From assembly GCF_050789285.1 (NCBI RefSeq), contig NZ_JBOUVX010000001.1, forward strand, positions 1,320,413 through 1,384,412: a DNA stretch of 64,000 bases. The letters are read 5' to 3'. The stretch is from CAVPWP01 sp050789285 (GTDB taxonomy: Bacteria > Pseudomonadota > Alphaproteobacteria > Rhodobacterales > Rhodobacteraceae). The notes under the pieces were generated by a model, which worked only from the letters and a program-made list of their open reading frames with translations, did not search any database and was not told where the DNA came from. Below are positions 44,423 through 51,950 of the stretch, piece after piece; position 1 is the stretch's first letter, and the number at the start of each line of letters is the position of its first letter. A program made the position numbers and the translations under genes.

Positions 44423-45141
44423 CACACGCGCCCCTTGTCGAGCGTCTCGTAGGGCGTGCGGTCGTCCTTGGGACGGGCTTCCTCGGGATAGTCGCCGGTC
44501 ACCAGATAGATCACCTGCTCGGCGATCGAGGTGACGTGATCGCCCATCCGTTCGATGTTCTTGGCGATGAAGTGCAGGTGCATGCAGCCGGTGATGTTGC
44601 GCGGGTCCTCCATCATGAAGGTCAGGAACTCGCGGAAGAGCGCGTTGTACATCTGGTCGACGTCGGCGTCGCGCATCCGCACCTGCTGGGCCAGCACCAG
44701 GTCGCGCTGGATATAGGCGTCCAGCGCGTCCTTCATCATCAACTCGACCTCGCGCGCCATGCGGCGCAGCGACTTGGCCGAGCCTTCGACAGGCTGCATC
44801 TGGATCAGCACGCCGGTGCGCTTGGCGATGTTCTTGGCATAGTCGCCGCAGCGTTCCAGATTGGTGGCGACCTTCAGCACGGTCAGCACCATGCGCAGGT
44901 CCGATGCCGTGGGCGCGCGCAGGGCGATCAGGCGCGCGGCTTCTTCGTTGACCTGCTCTTCCAGCGCGTCGATCGGCTTGTCGCCGTCGCGCACCTGCTT
45001 GGCAAGTTCCTCGTCCCGCGTCTCGAGCGCCTTCGCGGCGTTCAGGATCTGCGCCTCCACGAGGCCGCCCATCTTCATGATCAGCGCCTGGATCGACTCG
45101 AGATCGCGATCGAAGGCAGACTGGATGTGTTGTTCGCTCAT
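44422..45141 (-). CDS. phoU: Phosphate signalling protein PhoU
   Basis: A 239-residue all-helical cytoplasmic protein that links the Pst transporter to PhoR and keeps the regulon silent when phosphate is plentiful. The two repeated three-helix bundles show SIQALIMKMGGLVEAQI and MVLTVLKVATNLERCGDYAKNIAKR, then the second copy IAKNIERMGDHVTSIAEQVIYLVTG with the metal-binding D/E residues. Located in its standard place between pstB and phoB, 15 bases after pstB. Confidence 0.96.
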   Translation of the reverse strand: MSEQHIQSAFDRDLESIQALIMKMGGLVEAQILNAAKALETRDEELAKQVRDGDKPIDALEEQVNEEAARLIALRAPTASDLRMVLTVLKVATNLERCGDYAKNIAKRTGVLIQMQPVEGSAKSLRRMAREVELMMKDALDAYIQRDLVLAQQVRMRDADVDQMYNALFREFLTFMMEDPRNITGCMHLHFIAKNIERMGDHVTSIAEQVIYLVTGDYPEEARPKDDRTPYETLDKGRV

Positions 45142-45156
45142 GTGTGCTGCCCTGCC

Positions 45157-45954
45157 CTAGCCGATCCGTCCGGTGATGTAGGATTCGGTGCGCGGATCCT
45201 CGGGATTGGTGAAGATCTGTCCGGTCTCGCCGTATTCGACGAGATGACCGAGATGGAAGAACGCGGTCTTCTGGCTGACGCGCGCGGCCTGCTGCATCGA
45301 ATGCGTCACGATCACCACCGAATAGTTCTGGCGCAGTTCGTCGATCAGTTCCTCGACCTGCGCGGTGGCGATCGGGTCCAGCGCGGAACAGGGTTCGTCC
45401 ATCAGAAGGACCTCGGGTTCGGTCGCGACGGCCCGCGCGATGCACAGGCGCTGCTGCTGGCCGCCCGACAGGCCCGTGCCGGGCTCGGCCAGGCGGTCCT
45501 TGACCTCGTCCCAGATCGCGCCCCGGCGCAGCGAACGTTCGACGATCTCGTCCAGATCGGCCTTGCTGCGCGCCAGGCCATGAATGCGCGGGCCATAGGC
45601 GATGTTGTCGTAGATCGACTTGGGAAAGGGGTTGGGCTTCTGGAACACCATGCCCACCTTGGCGCGAAGCTGCACCGGGTCGACCTTGGGGTCATAGATG
45701 TTCTCGCCGTCCAGCGTGATCGTGCCTTCCACCCGGGCGATCGGGATCGTGTCGTTCATCCGGTTGATGCAGCGCAGGAAGGTCGACTTGCCGCAGCCCG
45801 ACGGGCCGATGAAGGCGGTGACGGTCTTGTCCTCGATATCGACCGAGACGTCCTTCAACGCGTGGGTGTCGCCGTAATAGACCTGCACGTTGCGGGCCGA
45901 GACCTTGGTGTCGTTCATCTGCTTCGTTCTTTCGATTGTCCGCATGTCGTTCAT
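45157..45954 (-). CDS. pstB: Phosphate ABC transporter ATP-binding protein
   Basis: A 265-residue ATPase powering phosphate uptake. Walker A is GPSGCGKST (50-58), the PstB-specific [22 protein letters not shown] follows, then signature [14 protein letters not shown], Walker [17 protein letters not shown] and switch [10 protein letters not shown]. The ATG at 45954 has AAGGGACCGTGCC upstream; a second ATG at 45918 has a weaker site. Length close to E. coli PstB. Confidence 0.97.
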   Translation of the reverse strand: MNDMRTIERTKQMNDTKVSARNVQVYYGDTHALKDVSVDIEDKTVTAFIGPSGCGKSTFLRCINRMNDTIPIARVEGTITLDGENIYDPKVDPVQLRAKVGMVFQKPNPFPKSIYDNIAYGPRIHGLARSKADLDEIVERSLRRGAIWDEVKDRLAEPGTGLSGGQQQRLCIARAVATEPEVLLMDEPCSALDPIATAQVEELIDELRQNYSVVIVTHSMQQAARVSQKTAFFHLGHLVEYGETGQIFTNPEDPRTESYITGRIG

Positions 45955-45969
45955 GGCACGGTCCCTTCC

Positions 45970-47328
45970 CTACCAGCGGCGCTCGAAGCGGCGGCGCAGG
46001 ATGATCGCGATGGCGTTCATTACCACGAGAAACACCAGAAGCACGATGATGGCCCCCGAGGCGCGCTCGACGAAGGCCGGATCGGCGCGCTGAGTCCAGT
46101 TGAAGACCTGCACCGGCAGGGCCGAGGCCGGGTCGAAGAAGCCTTCGGGCGGGGCGGCCGGAAACTCGCGCACGAAGGCCACCATCCCGATCAGCAGAAG
46201 CGGCGCGGTTTCGCCCAGGGCCTGGGCCAGACCGATGATCGTGCCGGTCAGGATGCCCGGCGCGGCCAGCGGCAGGACATGGTGGAAGACCGTCTGCATC
46301 TTCGAGGCCCCGACCCCCAGCGCGGCCTCGCGGATCGAGGGCGGCACCGCCTTGAGCGAGGCGCGGGTGGCGATGATGATCGTCGGCAGCGTCATCAGCG
46401 TCAGCACCAGGCCGCCCACGACGGGCGCCGACTGCGGCAGGCCCGCGAAGTTGATGAAGATCGCAAGGCCGAGGATCCCGAAGACGATCGACGGCACCGC
46501 GGCAAGGTTCGAGATGTTGACCTCGATCAGGTCGGTAAAGCGGTTCTTGGGGGCGAATTCCTCAAGATAGATCGACGCCGCGACCCCGATCGGCAGCGAC
46601 AGGCAGAGCACGATGATCATCATGTAGAACGACCCGATGATCGCCACGCCAAGGCCCGAGGCCTCGGGCCGGTTCTCGGAGGCGTCCGGGCTGGTGATGA
46701 AGCCCCAGTTGAAGCGCTTTTCCAGCGTGCCGGCGTCGCGCAGGGCGTTCGCCAGCTCAAGTTGCTGGGGGCTGACCTGGCTGTCGAGCTGGGCCGATTC
46801 CATGCTGACCCGGCCCTTCAGATAGCCGTCGATCCGGGCATTGGCGAGGAACTCGAAGCTGATCGTGCTGCCGATCGCTTCGGGGTTGGCAAGGACGAAG
46901 TTGCGCAGCTGTGCCGGCGCCTCGTTCGAGATGATGCCGCCGGCGTCCTTGGGCGTCAGGCCCTCGATCGCGATGCCCAGTGCGGCCAACTTGGCGGCCA
47001 TCGCCTCTTCGATCAGCGGCGCGTAGCCGAAGGTCGACACCTTCGCCAACTCTGCCGGATCGCGGTTGCCCGACTTGTCGAGCCGCTCTTCGGTCAGCGT
47101 CACGTCAAGCTGCACGAAGGTCTGCTGGAAGGCCGGCAGGCCCTGGCTGAGGATCGACGTCAGAAGCAGGATCAGCGCGCCAAGGCCGATGCCAACGGCG
47201 ATCATCCCGTAGACCTTGAAGCGCTTCTCGGCGGCGTTGCGCCGGCGCGTGCGTTCGTCAAGCTCAAGCAGCGAGCCCTTGCGCGGCGCGTCCGGCGCGG
47301 CCGGCACAGGAACGGTGGCGTCGGTCAT
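45970..47328 (-). CDS. pstA: Phosphate ABC transporter permease PstA
   Basis: A 452-residue permease half. The C-terminal 280 residues hold the transmembrane domain with IGVAASIYLEEFAPKNRFTDLIEVNISNLAAVPSIVFGILGLAIF and the coupling loop IREAALGVGASKMQTVFHHVLPLAAPGILTG. An additional N-terminal region (one helix plus a periplasmic domain of about 140 residues) makes it much longer than E. coli PstA (296), the common alphaproteobacterial form. Its ATG overlaps the pstC stop by four bases. Confidence 0.95.
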   Translation of the reverse strand: MTDATVPVPAAPDAPRKGSLLELDERTRRRNAAEKRFKVYGMIAVGIGLGALILLLTSILSQGLPAFQQTFVQLDVTLTEERLDKSGNRDPAELAKVSTFGYAPLIEEAMAAKLAALGIAIEGLTPKDAGGIISNEAPAQLRNFVLANPEAIGSTISFEFLANARIDGYLKGRVSMESAQLDSQVSPQQLELANALRDAGTLEKRFNWGFITSPDASENRPEASGLGVAIIGSFYMMIIVLCLSLPIGVAASIYLEEFAPKNRFTDLIEVNISNLAAVPSIVFGILGLAIFINFAGLPQSAPVVGGLVLTLMTLPTIIIATRASLKAVPPSIREAALGVGASKMQTVFHHVLPLAAPGILTGTIIGLAQALGETAPLLLIGMVAFVREFPAAPPEGFFDPASALPVQVFNWTQRADPAFVERASGAIIVLLVFLVVMNAIAIILRRRFERRW

Positions 47329-48809
47329 TCGTACTGCTCCCGGTAGCGGCGCACGATGTAGAGCGCCAGCACGTTCAGCCCCAGCGTGATGACGAACAGC
47401 GTCAGGCCAAGCGCGAAGGCGACAAGGGTCTCGGGGCTTGAGAAATCGGTGTCGCCGGTCAGCTGGCTGACAATCTTCACCGTCACCGTCGTCATCGCCT
47501 CGAACGGGTTGACCAGCGGCCCGAGCCCCTGGTTGAACTGCGCGGCCGCCGCCCCTGCCCCCAGCACCACGATCATCGTCTCACCGATGGCGCGCGAGGC
47601 CGCCAGCAGGATCGCACCGACGATGCCCGGAAGTGCCGCGGGCAGCACGACCTGGCGGATCGTCTCGGAATGGGTGGCGCCAAGCCCGAGCGAGCCGTCG
47701 CGCATCGCTTGGGGCACCGCGTTGATGATGTCGTCGGACAGCGAGCTGACGAAGGGGATCAGCATCACCCCCATGACAAGCCCCGCGGTCATGACCGAGG
47801 ACGAGCTTTGCCCAAGACCCAGCGGCTGGGCGAAGTAGTCGCGCAGCATCGGACCCACGGTGATCAGCGCGAAAAGGCCATAGACGATCGTCGGGATACC
47901 GGCGAGAATCTCGATCATCGGCTTGGCCACGGCGCGCATCCGGGGGCCGGCATATTCCGACAGGTAGATCGCGGCGAAAAGCCCGATCGGCACCGCCACG
48001 AGCAGCGCGATGAACGAGATGAAGAGCGTGCCCCACAGCAGCGGGACGATCCCGAGGCTCGAGTTGCCGCGGAAGTCGGGCGACCATTCGAGGCCGAAGA
48101 AGAAGCTTTGCCAGGGATACTGCTGGAAGAAGTTCCGGGTCTCGAACAGCATCGACAGCACGATCCCCAGCGTCGTCAGGATCGCGATCGAGGCGGCGAC
48201 GATCAGGATCGCCAGGATGCCGCGTTCGACCACGTTGCGGGCGCGGAAGTCGGGCGCGGTCAGGCGGTAGGACACCGCGAAACCGCCAAGGGCGACGGCA
48301 AGGACGGCCGCCCACATCAGCGTCGTGCCGGTGTTCGACAGCACCCGATAGCTTTGCGCGGCGACCAGAACCTCGGGCCCCACGTCCGAACCAAGCGCCA
48401 CGCCCACCTGCCCCAGCGTCTCGCGCACGTTCGTGGCGTCGGCGTCCATCCCGCGCGCCTCATCCGCGGACAGCGCGCCGCGGGCGACGGCCACGTCAAG
48501 GCCGTTGGCCACCCGGCGCACGTCGCTCATCACCAGATCGCGGGTCGAGGTATCGGCGATGGCGCTGTCGGGGATCAGTCCCGCGACGCGCGCCTCGATC
48601 AGCACGGGCTGGACCAGAAGCCACAGGGCCAGCAGGCCAAGCGCGGGGGTCAGCACCGTCAGCGCGACGTTGGCGCCGTAGTAGGAGGGAAGCGAATGCA
48701 GCCCCCGGATATCGCCGCCCGCCCGCGCCAGAGCACGGTTGCGCCCCATGAAATAGCCGACAAGCGCCAGCACGGCGACGATCGCGAGAAGCCAGATAAG
48801 CGGCGGCAT
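47325..48809 (-). CDS. pstC: Phosphate ABC transporter permease PstC
   Basis: A 494-residue permease half, longer than E. coli PstC (319) because of an N-terminal two-helix and periplasmic extension. Core signatures are FISFIALLVAVPIGLFAAIYLSEYAGPRMRAVAKPMIEILAGIPTIVYGLFAL and the coupling loop VPQAMRDGSLGLGATHSETIRQVVLPAALPGIVGAI. The start is the ATG at 48809 (MPPLIWLLAIVAVLAL), directly at the first helix. The gap from pstS carries a stem-loop. Confidence 0.95.
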   Translation of the reverse strand: MPPLIWLLAIVAVLALVGYFMGRNRALARAGGDIRGLHSLPSYYGANVALTVLTPALGLLALWLLVQPVLIEARVAGLIPDSAIADTSTRDLVMSDVRRVANGLDVAVARGALSADEARGMDADATNVRETLGQVGVALGSDVGPEVLVAAQSYRVLSNTGTTLMWAAVLAVALGGFAVSYRLTAPDFRARNVVERGILAILIVAASIAILTTLGIVLSMLFETRNFFQQYPWQSFFFGLEWSPDFRGNSSLGIVPLLWGTLFISFIALLVAVPIGLFAAIYLSEYAGPRMRAVAKPMIEILAGIPTIVYGLFALITVGPMLRDYFAQPLGLGQSSSSVMTAGLVMGVMLIPFVSSLSDDIINAVPQAMRDGSLGLGATHSETIRQVVLPAALPGIVGAILLAASRAIGETMIVVLGAGAAAAQFNQGLGPLVNPFEAMTTVTVKIVSQLTGDTDFSSPETLVAFALGLTLFVITLGLNVLALYIVRRYREQYE

Positions 48810-48856
48810 GGACCAGTTCCCCCAGGGTCGTTTCGCGCCGTCACCGGACGCGGTGT

Positions 48857-48882
48857 GGCGCGGCCCCGCGAAGGGCCGCGCC
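48857..48882 (-). terminator. pstS-pstC intercistronic stem-loop
   Basis: GGCGCGGCC (48857-48865) pairs exactly with GGCCGCGCC (48874-48882) between pstS and pstC. No T-run follows on the minus strand. As with the liv operon, it may raise the yield of binding protein relative to permease. Confidence 0.55.
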
Positions 48883-48897
48883 GGCAGCGTCAGCGGC

Positions 48898-49938
48898 TCA
48901 CATCGACGAGCCCATCACCTCGCCCGCGGCGACGGCCGCCTGGGTTTCCGGCAGCGCCGGGTCGGCGACAAGACCGTAGGCGGCAAGCGGGCCGTCCGGG
49001 CCGGCGATTTCGTCCGAGATGAAGAACTCGGCGAATTCCTGCAGGCCGGGGATCACGCCGATATGGGCCTTCTTGATGTAGAAGAACAGCGGACGCGAGA
49101 CCGGGTATTCGCCGGACGAGATCGTCTCGACGGTCGGCGCGACGCCGCCCATCGTGGCGACCTTCAGCTTGTCGGTGTTGTTCTCGTAGAACGCGAGACC
49201 GAAGACACCGACCCCGTTGGGGTTCGCGTCGATGCGCGCCAGCGTCTCGGTGTAGTCGCCGTCGATGTCGACCGACTTGCCGTCGGTGCGGATCGCCATG
49301 CACTTGGCCTCGGCGGTGTCCTCGTCGACGCCGCCGTCGAGCATGGCCTGCATGTGGCCGCCTTCCTCGCAGCCGGCAAGGATCACCTTCTCTTCGAAGA
49401 CTTCACGGGTGCCGTGTTTGGTGCCCGGGATGAAGGCCGCGATCTCGACCGCCGGAAGCGCCGGGTCGACCTGGTCCCAGGTGGTGAAGGTGTTCGGCAC
49501 CAGCGCGCCGTCGACGAAGTGCTCGGCGGCAAGCGCCTTGTACCACTGCTCGGGGGTGAAGGTGGTGAAGGCCGGGCCGTTGATCTGGCTGGCGAACACG
49601 ATCCCGTCGTAGCCGATGCGAACTTCGATGATGTCGGTCACGCCGTTCGCGGCGCATTCGGCGACTTCGCCTTCGCGGATCGGGCGGGACGAGTTGGCGA
49701 TGTCGATCGTGGTCTCGCCCAGGCCTTCGCAGAAGCGCTTGAGGCCCGCCGACGAGCCGCCCGATTCGACGACCGGCGTCGGGAAGTCGAAGTTCTCGCC
49801 GAAGGCTTCGGCGACGATCGAGGCGTAGGGCAGCACGGTCGAGGACCCGGCGACCTGAACCTGGTCACGGGCAGAGGCAGCAGTGGCGGAAACTGCGGCG
49901 ATCGCCAGGGTCGAGGCGGTCAGTTTCACGAAGGTCAT
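48898..49938 (-). CDS. pstS: Phosphate-binding protein PstS
   Basis: A 346-residue periplasmic phosphate receptor. A signal peptide (MTFVKLTASTLAIAAVSATAASARD) precedes QVQVAGSSTVLPYASIVAEAFGENFDFPTPVVESGGSSAGLKRFCEG, with the phosphate-contacting SSTV and SGGSS-type loops, and later DIANSSRPIREGE. This is the long PstS with a Glu/Cys-rich middle (DEDTAEAKCMAIRT). The ATG at 49938 follows CAGGAGCTGATCCAC; a longer frame upstream would abolish the signal peptide. A PHO box lies 80-110 bases upstream. Confidence 0.95.
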   Translation of the reverse strand: MTFVKLTASTLAIAAVSATAASARDQVQVAGSSTVLPYASIVAEAFGENFDFPTPVVESGGSSAGLKRFCEGLGETTIDIANSSRPIREGEVAECAANGVTDIIEVRIGYDGIVFASQINGPAFTTFTPEQWYKALAAEHFVDGALVPNTFTTWDQVDPALPAVEIAAFIPGTKHGTREVFEEKVILAGCEEGGHMQAMLDGGVDEDTAEAKCMAIRTDGKSVDIDGDYTETLARIDANPNGVGVFGLAFYENNTDKLKVATMGGVAPTVETISSGEYPVSRPLFFYIKKAHIGVIPGLQEFAEFFISDEIAGPDGPLAAYGLVADPALPETQAAVAAGEVMGSSM

Positions 49939-50017
49939 GTGGATCAGCTCCTGATTCGGTTTCTGCGGGCGGCGTTCGGCAGCCCCCCGCGACGGCCTTA
50001 GGCCCACGCGGCTATGC

Positions 50018-50050
50018 TTTTGTGACAGGTTGGTAACAGTTTTATGACAC
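50018..50050 (-). promoter_or_regulatory. PHO box (three half-sites) upstream of pstS
   Basis: Read on the minus strand, three 11-base units follow one another: GTGTCATAAAA (50050-50040), CTGTTACCAAC (50039-50029) and CTGTCACAAAA (50028-50018). They match the PhoB consensus CTGTCATAAAACTGTCA. It lies in the phoR-pstS gap, so it should control pstSCAB-phoUB. Confidence 0.9.
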
Positions 50051-50076
50051 ATCCCGTCTCCGGGCGGCGGCGTGGG

Positions 50077-51177
50077 TCAGGTCCCCGCCGCCGCGTCCGG
50101 CCGCACCGGCCCGACCGACGCGCCCGGCGCGCCCGGACCCGCCGATGCCGCAAGCGGCAGGATGACGGTGAAGGCGCTGCCCTTGCCCGGTTCGCTTTCG
50201 ATCCGCATCCGCCCGCGGTGCCGGTTCACGATGTGCTTGACGATGGCAAGGCCCAGCCCGGTCCCGCCCAGTTCGCGCGACCGGTGGCTGTCGACGCGGT
50301 AGAAGCGTTCGGTCAGGCGCGGGATATGGACGGGGTCGATCCCTTCCCCGGTGTCGACGACCGAGATCGTGACGGACGGCGCGCGCAGCACGACGTCATG
50401 GTCCGAGCGCGCCAGCGACACCGTGACCGATGCCCCTGCGCCGCTGTACTTGATGGCGTTCTCCAGAAGATTGGTCAGGACCTGCAGAAGCTGGTCCTCG
50501 TCACCCGGAACGTCGACCGGCTCGGGCAGACCTTCGACCCGCAGGGTGACGTCCTGCGTGCGCGCCATCGGCGCCAGCGTCAGCGCCACGGACGCGACAA
50601 GCGCGGTGATGTCGACCGGATCGGTCGGGCGCATCCGCTCGGCCTCTTCGACCCGGCTCAACGACAGAAGGTCCTTCACCAGCCGGTTCATCCGCTCGGC
50701 CTCGCGCTCCATGATTCCCAAGAAGCGCTCGCGCGCGGCGGCATCGTCGCGGGCCGCGCCCTTCAGAGTCTCGATGAAGCCCAGAAGCGCGGTCAGCGGC
50801 GTGCGCAGTTCGTGGCTGACGTTGGCCACGAAGTCGCGCCGCATCTGGTCGGCCTCGCGCATGGGGGTGGTGTCGAGGAAGGTCACCAGCACCCCCTGCC
50901 CGCCCAATTCAAGCCGCACCGGCGCGGCGGTGGCGCGCCACGTCATCTCGCGCGAGGCTTCGCTCGACAGGAAGATCGCCTCGGCCGGCCGTCCCAGACG
51001 AAGCGCGGTCTCGACCGCGTCAAGAAGCGCGGGCTGGCGCAGACCGGTGATGTAGTGGCGCCCTGTAAGGGACGGCCCGAACAGCCGTTCGGCCGGCGCG
51101 TTGAGCTTGCGCAGCCGCTCGTCCGCGCCCACCAGCACGGACGGGATCGGGATCGCGTTCAGAAAGGAAGCCTCCAT
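50077..51177 (-). CDS. phoR: Phosphate regulon sensor kinase PhoR (no membrane segment seen)
   Basis: A 366-residue histidine kinase. Residues 1-105 look like a PAS domain (NAIPIPSVLVGADERLRKLNAPAERLFG), then the dimerisation helix with H122 in FVANVSHELRTPLTALLGFIETL, and the ATPase domain with DQLLQVLTNLLENAIKYSG, DTGEGID and RSRELGGTGLGLAIVKHIVNRHRG. PhoR identity follows from the adjoining pst operon. Unlike E. coli PhoR, no hydrophobic N-terminal anchor exists, even in the upstream frame. ATG 51177 has GAGGGTGTG in front. An Ala/Gly/Pro-rich tail ends the protein. Confidence 0.9.
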   Translation of the reverse strand: MEASFLNAIPIPSVLVGADERLRKLNAPAERLFGPSLTGRHYITGLRQPALLDAVETALRLGRPAEAIFLSSEASREMTWRATAAPVRLELGGQGVLVTFLDTTPMREADQMRRDFVANVSHELRTPLTALLGFIETLKGAARDDAAARERFLGIMEREAERMNRLVKDLLSLSRVEEAERMRPTDPVDITALVASVALTLAPMARTQDVTLRVEGLPEPVDVPGDEDQLLQVLTNLLENAIKYSGAGASVTVSLARSDHDVVLRAPSVTISVVDTGEGIDPVHIPRLTERFYRVDSHRSRELGGTGLGLAIVKHIVNRHRGRMRIESEPGKGSAFTVILPLAASAGPGAPGASVGPVRPDAAAGT

Positions 51178-51516
51178 CACACCCTCGCGCGCGTCGGTCC
51201 GCCGTCCGGACCCGTCCACCCCGCCCCGACGCCGCCCTCCGCCTTGGGCACCTGCCGCAGGTCATGTCGCGGATGCCGCACCCTGCGCCAGCCCGGGTGG
51301 GAAGTAAACCGACGCCGCGTTCGCCGCCAGTCTGCACAGGAATTCGGCAGTCCGCGGGCGGCGCCCGCCCCCCTGTCGTGGCGATGTGACACATCTGGCG
51401 CCAGTCGCGCAAAAGGGGATGTTCATACAAGTTTACTCGCCTTATATTTGTAATCGGGAAGTGTGCGTGTTGACAGGCCGGACGGGGCTGGTCCGGCGAA
51501 GCTGAAGGAGGATGTC
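51178..51516. other. phoR upstream gap
   Basis: A 339-base gap, divergent between phoR and the 51543 gene. It holds two adjoining palindromes (51383-51404), an AT-rich stretch at about 51421-51456 that may contain promoters for either side, and TTGACA at about 51469-51474. I could not pair these boxes convincingly and see no gene. Confidence 0.6.
51383..51404. promoter_or_regulatory. Adjoining palindromes, possible operator
   Basis: GATGTGACACATC (51383-51395), a perfect odd palindrome, shares its final C with CTGGCGCCAG (51395-51404), a second perfect palindrome. The position in a divergent gap suits a regulator site; the regulator is unknown. Confidence 0.35.
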
Positions 51517-51546
51517 ATGCATCCGTTCGGGTGGACCAACGCATGA
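51517..51546 (+). CDS. Nine-residue leader reading frame
   Basis: ATG at 51517 follows AAGGAGGATGTC, the best Shine-Dalgarno in this region. It encodes MHPFGWTNA and its TGA overlaps the ATG of the next gene (GCATGA). This suggests translational coupling through a leader peptide. Confidence 0.4.
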   Translation: MHPFGWTNA

Positions 51547-51950
51547 AACGGCAGGATCTCGGTCTTGGGCCGGAGGCGGGCGCTGGCCCCGCGTCAGAGA
51601 ACAGGGAACTGCCGACCGTTCTGGCGGTGGGCGATATCGAAGAGTGGCGCCGCCACGGGGGCGACATTCCCGCCGACAGCAGGCTTGCCTTCACCGACTT
51701 CGGATCGGTGACGCCCGAGCTGTTCCAGGTCATGGCACCGACGCTGGTGCTGTCGCCGCTTCTGGCGCGCGGGTTCGACTGCATCGACCTTTCGCAGGTC
51801 CTTCATGCACTGGGCTTCAAGGGCCGCTACCGCGCCATCGCCGAGCATCTGCCCGACCCCGAGATGATCCGCCGCGAGATCGCCGGCCTGTGCCCGGGGC
51901 TTGATTTCGACGTGATCGTGATGCCGCCCCGGTCGAGCCTGACGCACTAG
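51543..51950 (+). CDS. Unknown soluble protein
   Basis: A 135-residue protein that I do not recognise. It begins with a hydrophilic Gly/Pro-rich leader (KRQDLGLGPEAGAGPASE) followed by an alternating beta/alpha pattern: LPTVLAVGDIEEWRRHGGD, SRLAFTDFGSVTPELFQVMAPTLVLSPLLARGFDCIDLSQVLHALGFKGRYRAIAEHLPDPEMIRREIAGLCPGLDFDVIVM. No catalytic motif, signal peptide or membrane helix is visible. It looks like a genuine coding frame by its composition and its upstream coupling leader. The start is the ATG at 51543. Its TAG shares CTAG with the stop of the convergent PLP-enzyme gene. Confidence 0.65.
   Translation: MKRQDLGLGPEAGAGPASENRELPTVLAVGDIEEWRRHGGDIPADSRLAFTDFGSVTPELFQVMAPTLVLSPLLARGFDCIDLSQVLHALGFKGRYRAIAEHLPDPEMIRREIAGLCPGLDFDVIVMPPRSSLTH

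Noticed and set aside
44374..47346. A 990-codon open frame on the plus strand across phoU, pstB and pstA
   Set aside because: Composition is dominated by Asp, Gly, Arg and His with no domain; all three minus-strand genes are certain.
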